Shown here piece after piece: positions 21,461 through 33,041 of a stretch of DNA of 64,000 bases. Location: the NCBI GenBank assembly GCA_948474755.1, contig CAOLHI010001803.1:268266-332265 (forward strand), given 5' to 3'. The translations under genes were made by a program, and so were the position numbers. This stretch comes from Ctenosaura bakeri. Taxonomy: Eukaryota; Chordata; Lepidosauria; Squamata; Iguanidae. Positions within the stretch are counted from its first letter, which is position 1. Every line of letters starts with the position of its first letter. Below the pieces are notes generated by a model. The model was not told the DNA's origin, ran no database searches, and worked only from the letters and a program-made list of their open reading frames with translations.

Positions 21461-22690
21461 CATAGAACTATTAAGGGGTTCTAAATAACCATTGAAAGTT
21501 TTTATGCAAAGGTGGTGCTATAAGGGGGAAGGCAGAGCTGTGTGGACAAGACAGGGCCCCTTATCAGACTGGGGAGTTGCCATACCTGTCTGAGAGAGAA
21601 GAAGAAGCCGGCCCTGTTATACCTGTGTCCAAAAAATCCCTCTGCATATGTAGTCCAGCATAAACCTCTGTATGCCACTAGCAGGATACCAGCCAAAGAA
21701 AGCAAGCAAGGAATGTTTGGAAACACTGCCAGCAAGAGACATGAGCTAACCAGGTCTGTCTCTCATTCTATGGTGCCCCTCTTTGTCTGCACTTCTCCCT
21801 TATCTGGTTACAGTCCAGAGCCTAGTTATGTAGTTAAGGAGGGTTCCAAGTTCATTCCACAATCCCATTTCTATTTAACCAGATGTGACACGGAACACTT
21901 CTCTCTTTCGGAGGGTGGAGGACAGCACTCGTCAAGTTGAGTACTCATTCATGGTGGATAAAGCTAATCCATCTCTGTTGCCCAAACCGATTAGAGTGAA
22001 TTCCTCTCACTCCTCTTCCTGATTTTATATTGTAGTTAGCCCATAATCCCCCTTCGATCCCTTCATGCCGTCCAGACGGCTACATGGTGTTATCTGCTTT
22101 GCCACAATATGGTGAGAGAAAGCAAGATTTCCAGTGAAAAGTATTAAGGGGGGATTATATAGAGATTAGACAAGAATTAGAATGAGGGAGGGAGTGGAAC
22201 AAGACAGCACGTTGTTTGCAAAAGGAATTTGGAGCCCTGTCCTTTCCAAGCCTTTGTTTTTGTTTCACACTCTTACATTTCAGGCTTCCTAGTATGCTGA
22301 AGCCATTTTTTTAAAAAATTGTGGACACCAAAAGAGCCATCTATACCTTTCTCCCACCCTGAGATGCCAGGCTATGCACAGGCTCAAACCTCCACCCACC
22401 CATTCACATGAAAATCCCATTGATTTCACTGAGCTTTCAGTCCAGGGTATAGAAGTGCAGCCTAAAGGAATGAAAATTTTGCACTAAGATTTCTGCAACC
22501 GTTCTTAATATGCTTTTATTTTTCACAACATATTCTACAGCGGTTACAATTTACAATCTGCCTGGTAACCACTGGGAATTTTTACTGGCATCCTAACTTA
22601 GGATGTTGGACATACACAGAACCTTTGTGAAAGTGGAAAAACCATGAATAACTCCCCCTGCTCCCACTCCCGTTCCCCTCTGGGGTTCCC
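21461..22690. other. no recognised feature
   Basis: No transposon, gene or RNA recognised. Frames up to 132 codons show no family resemblance. Confidence 0.4.
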
Positions 22691-23180
22691 CACCCATTCC
22701 TGTTCCCATGCAAAACAAAATGGGGTGTAGTGGAAGTCTCCTGCAAGCCTTCATTTGCCCCAGCTCCCCCTCCCATTCCTATGCATTTTGTTGCAATGCT
22801 GAGAACACACGTGAGCCTTCTTGCTCCCCTATTCCCTTCCACTTTGCCTTGGCACAACTTCTCCATGAAGGGGCAAAACGCATAGGAAGGGGGAGCTCCA
22901 GAAGTGGAAAGGAAGGCTTGCATGAGCCTTCTGCTACTCTATTCCATTCCTTTTTACAATGGAAGGGGAACAGGGAAGCTCCAGAGGGGGAAAGGAAGGC
23001 TCACGTGAACCTACCTTCATCCCTCATTCCCCTCCATTTTGTCTCAACATGAGTGCTCCACACTGGGGCAAAATGCATGGGAATGGGAGAAGGAGAAGCG
23101 GGGAGTGGGGAGGAAAGTACGCGTGCTCACAAATAATCAAATTCACAAAGGTCAAACCCACAAATGCGGAGGGATGACTG
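22691..23180 (+). mobile_element. Tigger-like element with internal repeats
   Basis: The right end CACAAATGCGGAGGGATGACTG followed by TA resembles a Tigger/pogo terminus and matches the ends at 51725, 55436 and 63470. The body holds three loose repeats of an ACGTGAGCCTTCTTGCTCC type block at about 22806, 22912 and 23000. The left end was not found. Confidence 0.5.
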
Positions 23181-23462
23181 TACATCGCAATTCACCTTTT
23201 CCATTCATTGGCTGGGTCAAAATTCTCTTTTGATCATGCAACAACCAAAAGCCTTCTCCCAAAACTACCCTTGTTAGTTTTGAAGTCCCCCCACCCCAGT
23301 CAACACATCCATTTTCTGGTTGTTGGAGAGTGCAGAGATCAGCAGCAACAAGTCCAGCTAATTTTTGATAGCAGGACATCTGCAACAGGTACTGGCAGAG
23401 AACTCCAGGGGTCCCTGGGACATCCCTGCAGATGATGTCCTTGTAGCATGTACTGGACGGCC

Positions 23463-24044
23463 ATCATAGAATCATAGAGTTGGAAGAGACCCCAGGGGCC
23501 ATCCAGTCCAATCCCATTCTGCCATGCAGAAGCACACATCAAAGCCCTCCCAACAGATGGCCATCCAGCCTCTGCTTAAAAACCTCCAAAGAAGGAGACT
23601 CCACCACACTCCATTGAGGCAGCATATTCCACTACCGGACAGCTCTGACCATCAGAATGTTCTTCCTGAGCTTCAGATGGAATCTCCTTTCCTGTAGTTT
23701 GAATCCATTGCTCCTTTTCCCAGTCTCTGGGGCAGTGGAAAACAAGCCCGCTCCCACCTTGACGTGACATCCCTTCAAATATTTAAACATGGCTATCATG
23801 TCCCCTCTTAACATCCTCTTCTGCAGACTAAACATACCCAGCTCCCTAAGACGCTCCTCATAGGGCTTCATGGCTTCCAGACCCTTCACCATTTTGGTCG
23901 CCCTCCTCTGGACACATTCCAGCTTGTCGATATCCTTCTTGAAATGAGGTGCCCAGAACTGGACACAGGATTCCAGATGGGGTCTGACCAAAGTAGAATA
24001 GAGCGGTACCACTACCTCCCTTGATCTAGACACTGGATGCATCA
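23463..24044 (-). mobile_element. CR1 LINE 3' end
   Basis: On the minus strand it encodes the C-terminal CR1 region from [20 protein letters not shown] through [20 protein letters not shown]. The stop-free stretch at 23632-24045 is 137 codons. It ends with the ATGATTCTATGATG terminus at 23463. Confidence 0.9.
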
Positions 24045-24361
24045 TAAGAAACGGTCATGTCGTGGAGGAGGCTGCGTAGCTTATGAGATGGGTTTGGATG
24101 CCTAGCCTTGTGAGATATAGCTACAAAGATATCACTATATGAGAGATGCACATCTCTTGATGTGGGCTGTGGACTCTTGTAATGCAGTATTTCTGGCTTC
24201 AGCTACTTTCCTGGATCACCCACTATCTTCACCACCACAAGATCTAGGAACTTGAGATTCGATTTCCTTTCCGAATTGAAAAGGTAGGGCAGTTGTCTTC
24301 TTCCCTCCAACATTTCACAGATGAAAACTGAGGTGCTTCCAGGCAAGTAATGTCAGAATGT
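24045..24361. other. no recognised feature
   Basis: No family recognised. Confidence 0.4.
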
Positions 24362-24660
24362 GGGCAAGATGACAAAAGGTATTGATGAGGAAGATCAGAC
24401 AAGCTAGGAGAGGCTAGAGCAGTTTGCTTTTGCCTGAGTCTACAGGGAAGGGCCACTTTCTGCCTCCTCCTTTTCCCTCCACGCTGGTGAGTTAATTGAC
24501 TGCAAACTGCTTTTGCACATTGAAGTCAGTTTGCTGCAATGGAGGTGAACTGAGGACAAAGGAGGAAAGCGGGAGGAAGAGAGGGAAATTGGAAAGCAGC
24601 TGGAAAAGTGGGATGACAATGGATTAACTGGGACTGTTCCCAGTGGCAGAGTTTGGCGTG
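24362..24660 (+). repeat. Unclassified repeat D, copy 2
   Basis: It shares, in opposite orientation, GCAGTTTGCTTTTGCC, GACTGCAAACTGCTTTTGCA and ATTAACTGGGACTGTTCCC type blocks with 19560-20525. The family is unknown to me. Confidence 0.5.
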
Positions 24661-24703
24661 GGGGGGCGGAAGGGGGCTACAGCACAAGGGGTGGGGCCAT
24701 GGT

Positions 24704-24786
24704 GCATGGAAGCATGGCCAGGGAGCATGGGAGCATTACCAGGGAGCATGGGAGCATGACCAGGGCACGTGGGAGCATGGCTACAG
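24704..24786 (+). repeat. 21-bp minisatellite, about four units
   Basis: GCATGGGAGCATGACCAGGG-type units repeat head to tail. A related decayed GC-rich block lies at 34810-34970 in the other orientation. Confidence 0.75.
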
Positions 24787-24799
24787 GAGGGGATATCCC

Positions 24800-25689
24800 A
24801 GAAACATTGCCGCCTGGAGCGAACTGTCCCACCTCCACCCCTGCATCTCTACACCACTGATTGTTCCTGCCAAATTGAGATGGTTGGAGAGTACACTGTC
24901 TCTGCAACCAGAGATTTCCCTTGTGCTGGGCCATCAGCTGGAGTTCAAAGTTGCTCAGCCAAGGGCATTGTGCTCAATATTATATGGCGGAGATGCGTGT
25001 GTGATATTTTGCACTGTTGCCTTTGCTCTGTTCCTGTGTCAGAAGCTTCTCCATAGATGCCCCACGATAAAAACAGAAGACATTTCTTAAGTTACAAAAT
25101 TAGAACACTTAGAGAGCTTTGTCATTCGCCGTGTATTTGTTCATTAATAATTCTTAGACATCCAATTACAGCTAAATTATCTTTGTCCCCTCACAGGAAA
25201 ATAATAGAAACTCTGTGCCTCTGAATCTTTTATTAGGCCCAGTAATGCGATATTGCACCCTTGAAATTAATAACACAAATTTCTTCTCTACTGATGCCGC
25301 CGACTGCTTTTTCCTCTCAAAGGTACTTTATGCACACCACGTGCCGTTGTCAGCAACCAGCCAAATTACTATGTTGGAAGATGAAGAAACCAATAATCTC
25401 TCTTTAAACGAGAGGATCCATTGAGATGCCCGTCTCCTGAAAACAAAAAGCATGTAAGAGATGCCTGCTTCATAAAGCAATGTCAGAAGTACCTGTGTGT
25501 TTGCTGGGTGGCCAACTTTTTTAATCTTGAGGGCTCCTCTGCTCTCACAAAACTGGCATGGGAGGGGCAGGAAAAAAATCTGAGTCATTTCTGCAAGGTC
25601 AGGTCCTGTAACACCATTAGCTTGTTGTTTGTTCATTTAGTTACATATATATCTTTCTTTTTTGTCTAAAGAGCTCAAGGAGTTATAAT
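24800..25689. other. Unassigned; possible conserved non-coding stretch
   Basis: No repeat recognised between about 25090 and 25480, which is AT-rich and looks single-copy. A reader with a whole-genome alignment would want to look here first for conserved non-coding DNA. Confidence 0.3.
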
Positions 25690-25790
25690 GGGTCTCCTTC
25701 ACCCATCTCCTCCCCACAACAACCCTATAAAGTAGGTAAAGCTGAGAGAGAGTGACGAGCCCAAGGTGATCCAGTGAGTTTTATGGCTCA
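25690..25790 (+). mobile_element. MIR/L2-like SINE core fragment
   Basis: CTCCCCACAACAACCCTATA, GTAGGTAAAGCTGAGAGAGA and CCCAAGGTGATCCAGTGAG follow the MIR/L2 core order. Confidence 0.6.
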
Positions 25791-26068
25791 GGGGAGAGCA
25801 AACCAAAACAACAAAATACAGGGTTTTTAAAAAAGAATTATGAAAAGCACAAAAGTGCCAAAAAAGAAAAACAGAAAGGATTTGCTTGTTGGGGGGGGGG
25901 AATACAATATACTATGTGTATGTGTGTATATGAGCTTTCAAGTCACCTGTTGATTTATAAAACACTAGAAATAATACGTACAAAACTGGTAGTAGAGATA
26001 CAAACACTGTTAGTAAAGTTACAAGTAACAGACTCCCAGTACCTGTCCACTCTGACAAACACTTGCAA

Positions 26069-26247
26069 GGCCATTTCCACACTAGACTGTTATAGCACTA
26101 TTATTCCACTTTCAACATCCTATGGAATTCTGGGGTTTGCAGTTTCGGGAGGGGCCAAGTGGCCCCTTGCTAAACTGCAAACTCCAAGATTCCATAGGAT
26201 GTTGAAAGTGTAATATAAGTGCTATAACAGTCCAGTGTGGAAATGGC
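26069..26247. mobile_element. Palindromic MITE family A, copy 7
   Basis: GGCCATTTCCACACTAGACT to AGTCCAGTGTGGAAATGGC, with the central GGAGGGGCCAAGTGGCCCC. The arms differ at several sites, more than in the 8801 or 41001 copies. Confidence 0.92.
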
Positions 26248-26282
26248 AACAGTCTTCAGCAATTACGGTGAATGCAAAACTT

Positions 26283-26503
26283 GTGCGTGTGTGCATATAG
26301 GCCTTTCAGTCACCTACTGACTTATGCCAATCCCATGAATTTCATGGGCCCTCCTTAGGCAAGGAATGTTCAGAGGGGATTTTGTCCATTTTTTTCCTGT
26401 GAACTATGGCACCTGGTGTTCCTTGGTGGTCCCCCATCCAAGTACTAACCAGGGCTGATCTTGCTTAGCTTCCAAGATCAGACAGGATCTGGTGCCTTGT
26501 ACA
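26283..26503 (-). mobile_element. 5S-rRNA-derived SINE
   Basis: On the minus strand the head contains CTTGGAAGCTAAGCAAGATC and CCTGGTTAGTACTTGGATGG, the internal control region of 5S rRNA. A SINE body with CCTTGCCTAAGGAGGGCCCA and a CA-rich tail follow. It is a retroposon, not a 5S gene. Confidence 0.88.
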
Positions 26504-26521
26504 TACAGTAAATCAGAGATA

Positions 26522-26853
26522 CAGTGGGCCCTCCACCCTCGTGGGTTCATTGATTTGAATATGCATGGGTAATTTAATTTATTTATTGAAAAAAATTCTT
26601 TATTTGTCCCACCATAGAAAAATTACATTCTTTTTTTTTATCAACATCTAGGTCCTTCAGCATGATTCTGGAAGTGGCCCACTTCTGCCTAGGAACTGCC
26701 CATAGAATCACACTGGAGGACCTACAGATTCCTAGAGAAGTGTTCTCAGGTTAAAAAAAAACTAGCATTTGTGACTCGTATCTTTATTCACATTTTTTAA
26801 CTTTCATAGGGGTCTTGCACCCCCTAACTCTTGCAAAAGTGGAGGGCTTACTG
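26522..26853. mobile_element. Tigger/pogo-like non-autonomous element
   Basis: The ends CAGTGGGCCCTCCACC and GTGGAGGGCTTACTG are inverted, and the element is flanked by TA on both sides. These features are typical of TcMar-Tigger derivatives. The 332-bp interior is non-coding and AT-rich. Confidence 0.8.
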
Positions 26854-26903
26854 TACTAACAAGGTGACACTCCAGAATGTGGAAAACTCCCTACAAGGAG
26901 TCA

Positions 26904-27083
26904 GGCCATTTCCGCACAAGCCTGTTAGAGCGCTATGATTCCACTTTCAGCCTCCTATGGAATCCTGGAGTTTGCAGTTTCGGGAGGGGCCAGCTGGCTC
27001 CTCCCGAAACTGCAAACCCCAGGATTCCATAGGAGGTTGAAAGTGAAATCATAGCACTATAGTAGCCTAGTGCAGAAGTGGTA
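26904..27083. mobile_element. Palindromic MITE family A, copy 8
   Basis: The full palindrome is flanked by TCA on both sides, supporting a TNA target. The right terminus is mutated to GTGGTA. Confidence 0.92.
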
Positions 27084-27086
27084 TCA

Positions 27087-28056
27087 GTTAAAGCAATAAA
27101 GAACAAGAACCAGGTTTTCCCAAATCCACATTTGACAGCAACCACTACACTATGCTGTCTGTCAGGAGTTTTTTGGCTCCATAGTTAGGGAAGCTCAACC
27201 AGTCAGCAGGTATGAGATGTGACCAGTGGTGTGGAGGGAAGGTGTTGAGGAACAGCTGTGGTTCCATCCAATTTGGAAGCCTTGGGATGTAGCTTCTATG
27301 GAGACCAGTGCTAATTAGAAAATTCCAAGAGGAAAAAAATAGTGATTGCCGATAGCAACTTTTAGCAATTAGGAGTGGCACCATTTTGGTGGACAGAAGT
27401 AAGGTTTCATCCATTTTGGTTGCTATTTAAATTGAAAGTAAGCTTGTTTTGGGGTGAGCCCCCCAAAAAAATCTTAGAATGAGGTCATCTTTGCTCTGTG
27501 TGAGCAAAGGAGTTAGAGGTCCCAAAATTTAGTTTTTGGGGATGGAAAGAAAGAGTCAGGGATCCAGATGACACCTGGCCATTCCCAAGGGCCACACGGC
27601 ATCCTACAAAGGGTTACCTATGGCCCACAGAACACACAATTCTCTCCACCCCAAAGAACAAGATTCAGGCCATGGTAGCCGACCATTTGCCCATGGGCAA
27701 CCCACTGTTGGGATGGGAGCCCAGCTGCACCCTCCAATGAAAAATGAATATTCTATCCAAGTTACCCCCAAACCACTTTCCCTTTCCTCCTCCCTGCAGC
27801 CAGAACTCCTGCCCTGAATTCCCCAAGGGAGCTGTAGCCCTCCTTCCAAGTCACTTTTCCAAATGCTGAACTTTCTCCCAGGGCTTCAGGCAACAGTGCA
27901 TGGTTACCGGCTCTAATTATATCGGAATTCGGCAAGCCGTATTTCAGGCAGAATGATCATGAGAAATGGTGGAGGCAAACAGGAGCAGAGACTCTCTTAG
28001 CCCTGTTGCTGATGTCCTTCAGACTGCTTGTAATTCCTTCTCTTGGGCACTTGTTC
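27087..28056. other. no recognised feature
   Basis: No family recognised. 27880-27990 looks single-copy. Confidence 0.4.
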
Positions 28057-28064
28057 CTCTAGAG

Positions 28065-28363
28065 CAGAGCCTTCCAAACTTTTTGTGTTGCTAACACACT
28101 TTTTAGACATGCATCGTTTTGCGACACAGTAATTCAGTGTTATTAGCAAACCAGAGGGTAAACTTATAAGAGATACAGACACATACATAAATTGTAATAA
28201 CAAAAGGTATGGAGACACAACATATCTCATGAAAACCTTTCATATATTTTTTAAAATATATGATTTATAAATAATAACATACACTTCCAAGACTGTAGGC
28301 GACACGCCTACACACTTCAGGCAACACACTAATGTGTCACGGCACACCATTTGGAAATCCCTG
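28065..28363. mobile_element. hAT-type MITE
   Basis: The terminal inverted repeats CAGAGCCTTCCAAAC and CAGGGATTTCCAAAT (minus strand) face each other across 299 bp. 8-bp flanks CTCTAGAG and CTCTAGTG differ at one base, as expected for an old hAT duplication. A related element lies at 35389. Confidence 0.85.
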
Positions 28364-28371
28364 CTCTAGTG

Positions 28372-28890
28372 CTTTTCACCTAAACAAGGTTCAAAGCAAA
28401 CTGCACATTCCCCAAGAATAAATGCCCTTCCTTCAATAACAAACTAGAACATACCACAACAGCAGTAATAGGGTTGCCAGATCTCAGGGTCTAGCCCTGA
28501 ATCTCCAGTTTTCATGAATGATCTGTTATTCCCTTGCCAAACCCTGTCCCAGGGTCTACAACTTTGATATAAAATGAATCTAACCCATCAGAGAGGTCAC
28601 TCATACGTGCACGTAGGCAATAAACGATTGTACGATTGGAAAAAAACCAGATCAGATCAGTAAAAATCCCCAGTCACATAGCCACAGGAGACCTCATATT
28701 GGGATAACCCATGGTGGACAAAAGGTCTTTAACCTTCTAAGGAGTCCACTTGAAGGGAGTAAAAGTGTTCCTGGAAGACTGGGCACTGGAAGCAATAAAA
28801 CTTTATCAAATCCATCTCCAGAAAATCACTCCACAGCCTCAAAGCGGAGGAAGATCCTGTTATTTAGATGATCTTCTGATATCAGAGAAA
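28372..28890. other. no recognised feature
   Basis: No family recognised. Confidence 0.4.
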
Positions 28891-29344
28891 TGCCAGGTGT
28901 GGAGGTGTTTTTCCTTTCTGCCCTGTTTGTTTTCCCCAGGAAAGGATTTGCCTTCACAGTAAATTTTCCCTACAAATAGTCCCCGTTTTTGGGCTAGTTA
29001 GGCAGGCAGGAGGGGCATGCAAGGAGAGGAAAGGCGATGCAATGTTGTGATGCCTCCCAGTGTGTCTCTTCTTCTCTAACCAGAAGACTTCAGGAGAAGG
29101 TGCAGTATGCTTCCTATTCTATTTTCACTCTTTATTTCTATTAGCCCTTGAAAGAGTGTGGGGGTATGTGCGTGAGTGCAAACTACTGTTATTCAATAAA
29201 GCCACTCATTGAACCTTTATGTGTGATTTCTGACTGAGCCTGACCCCGTAAACATTGGGCTAAAGATCTTTAATTACCCTGCCCTCTTTGCATTTCCAAA
29301 GCAGTGCTCTTAGCTAATTTTCCCCACAGGAGACAATTTTGACA
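28891..29344 (+). mobile_element. LTR-like repeat, copy 1
   Basis: A colinear partner lies at 56725-57233 in the same orientation. It starts TGCCAGGTGTGG, carries TTCAATAAAG with a polyadenylation signal at 29195-29200, and ends GACA. The sequence after it (GGCATTGGGAATCCCC) is also shared, as a leader would be. No target duplication was found, so LTR status is inferred. Confidence 0.45.
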
Positions 29345-29667
29345 GGCATTGGGAATCCCCAGCAAACAGGGTAACAGATCTCCAGGCAGGAGAGGAAGGT
29401 TCAGATTCTCCAGTTCTGCTGGCACCAGGCAAGAGAAGAGAGCTGTGTGCAAATCTGCAGCTCAGCTAGTAAAGAAGCAGTTTTGCAAGGACTTAATCGA
29501 TTTGTTGCTGCAACACGTGAAGACGTCAGGTTGGCTTTGTTCTCCTTGCAATGCCACGTAATGCCATGTAGTGTAGTAAGCTTCCTCCTTCTCCTATAGA
29601 ACAGCATCAGGCTCTACCCCATGATATCACCATGGTCCAGGCCTGTGATGCCAGGAGGCATCCCTAA
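29345..29667. other. Unassigned, possibly internal part of the LTR-like element
   Basis: Only the first roughly 30 bases match the other copy. The rest is unrecognised. Confidence 0.3.
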
Positions 29668-30619
29668 GGCCCTTTCTGCACGAGGTGAGGGAATCGCTCC
29701 GTGCCGTTACCTACCATTTCTTCTGGGGTCCAAAGCAATGCAGACTGTCCCTGAAGTCCTTCTGCAGGGCTCATCCTTGGTCCAGGGCGAATCGGAGCAG
29801 TGCGAGGTCTGTAGATCCGCACTGCTCCGGCTTCTAAAATGGCGGCTTCCGGCTTCCAAAATGATGGCTTCTGGTTGGTCGTGGGTCCCGACCAAGCTCT
29901 GAAGCTCACCATGCCTAAAGCCTGCCCTCCGCAGATCACAGGCTCACATTGGTGTGAGCCTGCAAATCTGCACAAGGGAGCAGGAACGCAATGGCACGTT
30001 CCAGGAAAATAAAGACCTGTTTTTTTGCGGTCTTTAGAAAACAAGCTGGGGGACCACTTGGGGTCATTTTGGAGCAGACTGAGGTGCAGATCTCCAGTAA
30101 GTAGTCCGCTCCTAGACCCTTTCCACACGTTACCTGCTCACGGAGGTGGGGGGTGCCATTCGCGCAAGCAGCCTCTTGCGTGAGGCACTCGCATAGCTCC
30201 TCCGTTCTCCCGCAGCTTGGCTTCCTGGTCGTGTGACCGTTGCGCGAGCGCCCCTTCCTTCCGCAGTGCAGCCTGGAAGCTGTAGGCTGCACTGGGGGAG
30301 GAAGCGCGACCGGCCCGCTCATCCGACGCACCACAGGGCAGGTAAGTGCGCGAGGGCCCCGGGAGCCTTGCGCAAACGCGCAGCATTTTCAGCTTGAAGC
30401 CAAAAATGAAAAGGTGCATGCGCAGTCCGCTTTAGGCTCTTGAGCGCCACGTAAATGGGAGTGCGTCGTATGGACCGCTCCTCCCGTTTACGTGATGCTC
30501 AAGGGGCCCGCTCGCATAAGAAACTGCGTGCAAAAAGGGCACTAGTCCGCTCCAAGGTGCAGATGACCTCCGTGAGAGGACGCATTGCCCTGTTCTAATT
30601 GTCTGGTGTGGAAACGGCT
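29668..30619 (+). mobile_element. MITE family C, copy 1, hosting a family B MITE
   Basis: The left end GGCCCTTTCTGCACG and right end GGTGTGGAAACGGCT are flanked by TAA on both sides. Excluding the nested element at 30116-30542, it matches 53803-54233 in reverse, with GACCACTTGGGGTC, GCAGATC and GGGTCCCGACCA type blocks. The termini resemble those of families A and B. Confidence 0.82.
30116..30542. mobile_element. GC-rich multi-hairpin MITE family B, copy 3
   Basis: It begins ACCCTTTCCACACG and ends GTGCAAAAAGGGCAC, with TAG on both sides. Excising it with one TAG restores family C. Hairpins around 30268-30295 and 30450-30495 match the positions in the other copies. Confidence 0.9.
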
Positions 30620-30622
30620 TAA

Positions 30623-31190
30623 GTCTAAGAAACTGGCCCAGAAATGTCAGGGACTGGTTTGATCCTGGCCTGGCAGCTCTTAACACCAGAGGTTATGACC
30701 ATCACAGCTATTTGTGAAATGACAAGAATGTATTTTCATTTTATTTTAATCTTTAACAAAACTACAAAAAAGCAAAACACAAATTAAAATCTAAAATAAA
30801 TGAATAATGTAACATTCAACTTAATTGCAAGATCTGTGCATCAACTCAATATCAGCAGGACAAAATATACCAATTCTATGTCTATTTTCTCGTTATAAAT
30901 AGTTAAAATGGATTAAACCAAAAGTTCGGCTGAAGGTTCAAAAGATCTGGTTTTAGATCTTGTATATACAATAGAGGGATACCAGAAATGGTAAGAAATC
31001 TTTCAATTCCCTGCTCTTGTTCTCCCCAAATTTAAGCTCAATTTTATCCAGCCTTGAGTCTTCTGATCACATTAAGAGGACCCTTCTAGGGATGAACTGA
31101 GTGTACAGAAGAGTCTTCCAGTGGAGTATGGGTACTGTACATCTATTCTCATCTTTATGCTTTTATAAAGAGCTTTTATTCTGATGTAAA
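30623..31190. other. AT-rich, no recognised feature
   Basis: No family recognised. Confidence 0.4.
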
Positions 31191-31194
31191 TTAG

Positions 31195-31345
31195 TGGTGA
31201 TTTAATTGGACAGCTTCTTAAACTGTTTTTAATTTTTATCATCATTGGTTTTTACCTGTGCTTTGTTTTAACCTGTGCTACCAGGTGCCTTGGGAATCGT
31301 GTCAAGAGAAAAGCAGGATATAAATAAAATAATATGACATAAAAT
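31195..31345 (+). mobile_element. Retroposon 3' tail
   Basis: ACCAGGTGCCTTGGGAATCG then GAAAAGCAGGATATAAATAA resembles the 3'-terminal module of squamate LINE/SINE tails. The upstream body is not recognisable. Confidence 0.4.
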
Positions 31346-31602
31346 AAAGTAAGTCACAAACAGATTCACAGAGATTGGGTTCAGTTTTGAATGTGCAAAA
31401 GGAAGGGAGAAAGTTTTCTGTTGGGATGTGAGCAGTTCCTATCAGCACGGAAACATAGAGTTTGAATCATGATGTTGTCACTCCAGCTGTTAAAGCTGAA
31501 TTAAAGTATGAAACTGCCATAGACACAGAGAGAAGCAAAGCTACATCAATATAGAAGTTCAGGGAATCATAAAATCTTGAGTTGGAAGAGACCACAAGAG
31601 TC

Positions 31603-32027
31603 TCTGGAAACTGTAAAGCCCAGTGAGGAGCAGCTTGTGGGGAGCTGGGTATGTTTAGCGTGGAGGAGAAGGTTAAGAGGGGACGTGATAACTATGTTTA
31701 AATATTTGCAGGGATGTCATATGGATGACGGAGCAAGCTTGTTTTCTGCCGCTCCAGAGGCCAGGACATGGAGCAATAGCTTCAAACTACCAGAAAAGAG
31801 ATTCCACCTAAACATTAGGAAGAATTTCCTGATGGTAAGAGTAGTTCAACAGTGGAATGTGCTGCTGCCTGGGAACATGGTGGTTTCTCCTTCTTTGGAG
31901 GTTTTTAAGGAGAGGCTGGATGGCCATCTGTTGGAAATGCTTTGATGGTGCATTCCCACCTGGAAGAATTGGGTTGGACTCGATGGCCCTTGTGATCTCT
32001 TCCAGCTCTACAATTCTATGATTTTAT
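31603..32027 (+). mobile_element. CR1 3' end nested in opposite CR1
   Basis: C-terminal codons from GELGMFS-like sequence through [19 protein letters not shown] to HLLEML, then a 3' terminus ending in ATTCTATGATTTTATG. Confidence 0.88.
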
Positions 32028-32357
32028 GAAAACGGCCATCTATTCAAACCCCAGCCTTGGAGGAATACACAACTAAAGCACTTCTCAAAAAATCCCATTC
32101 AGCCTTTGTTTTAAAAAACCTCCAAAGGTGAGTTACCACTGTCTTAGGCAGTTTATTCCACTATCAAAACAGCTCTTACAGTTAAAGAAAAGAAAAGAAA
32201 AAAGGTCTTCCTGATGTTTAGGTAGAATCTCTTTTCTTGTAATGTTCATCCATTGATTCATGTTTGGGTCTCTGGAGCAGCAGAAAACAAGCTTGCTCCA
32301 ACTTTCACGCGACATCCCTTCTGAGATTTAAAGATGGCTTACATGACAGCTCTCCAT

Positions 32358-32557
32358 GGCCATTTCCGCACTGCACTGTTATGGTGCTATTATTCTGCTT
32401 TCAACTTCCTATGGAATCCTGGGGTTTGTAGTTGGGGGGGGGCTTTAGAATTCTCAGCCATAGAGCTCTTTGGCCTCAGGAAACTACAAACCCCAGAATT
32501 CCACAGGATGTTGGAAGTGGAATAATAGCACTTTAACAGTGTAGTGCGGAAATGGTC
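32358..32557. mobile_element. Family A MITE, asymmetric subtype
   Basis: Flanked by CAT on both sides. The left half carries GTAGTTGGGGGGGGCTTTAG and the centre CATAGAGCTCTTTGGCCTC, so the two halves are only partly complementary. Confidence 0.92.
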
Positions 32558-32604
32558 CATTTCTTCTCCAAACTAAAGATTCCAAGTTCCTCAACCCTTC
32601 CTTA

Positions 32605-32784
32605 GACTATTTCTATCCTAGACTGTTATAGCGCTATGATTCCACTTTCAACCTCCTATGGAATCCTGGGGTTTGCAGTTTCGGGAGGGGCCGGCTGGCC
32701 CCTCCCAAAACTGCAAACCCCAGGATTCCATAGGAGGTTGAAAGTGGAATCATAGCGCTATAACAGTCTAGTGCGGAAGCGGCC
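32605..32784. mobile_element. Palindromic MITE family A, copy 10 (near perfect)
   Basis: 180 bp flanked by TTA on both sides. The left terminus has mutated to GACTATTTCTATC while the right terminus remains GTGCGGAAGCGGCC. The interior arms are almost fully complementary. Confidence 0.93.
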
Positions 32785-33041
32785 TTAGACTCACAGTTTT
32801 CATTACAATATAATCACAGACTGTGCTTATCTCCTCATTCAAAATTACAGAACAAAATTTCTTTCTCTGTTCTTGCTTAAAAAAACAAAACAAAACCTCT
32901 TTCTCCCTTTCAAAAGGGCCTCTGCAGTTCAGTGGTGGGCTAAGCAGTTGCACTATAGCACCTCTGCACCTAGAAATGAAGGCTACAGTTAAGCCTGGAA
33001 ACTGCGGAGGGTGTGTTATGATATGACATCATGTCCTAGAG

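Larger units (their letters stand above)
31562..32604 (-). mobile_element. Minus-strand CR1 with CR1 and MITE inside
   Basis: The minus-strand CR1 terminus at 31562-31600 (TTGAGTTGGAAGAGACCAC) resumes at 32030 and extends to 32604. A plus-strand CR1 (31603-32027) and a family A MITE (32358-32557) are inserted in it. Joining the flanks across each insertion follows the CR1 order. Confidence 0.82.

Noticed and set aside
29664..30128. 154-codon minus-strand frame
   Set aside because: It overlaps MITE family C and has no family resemblance.
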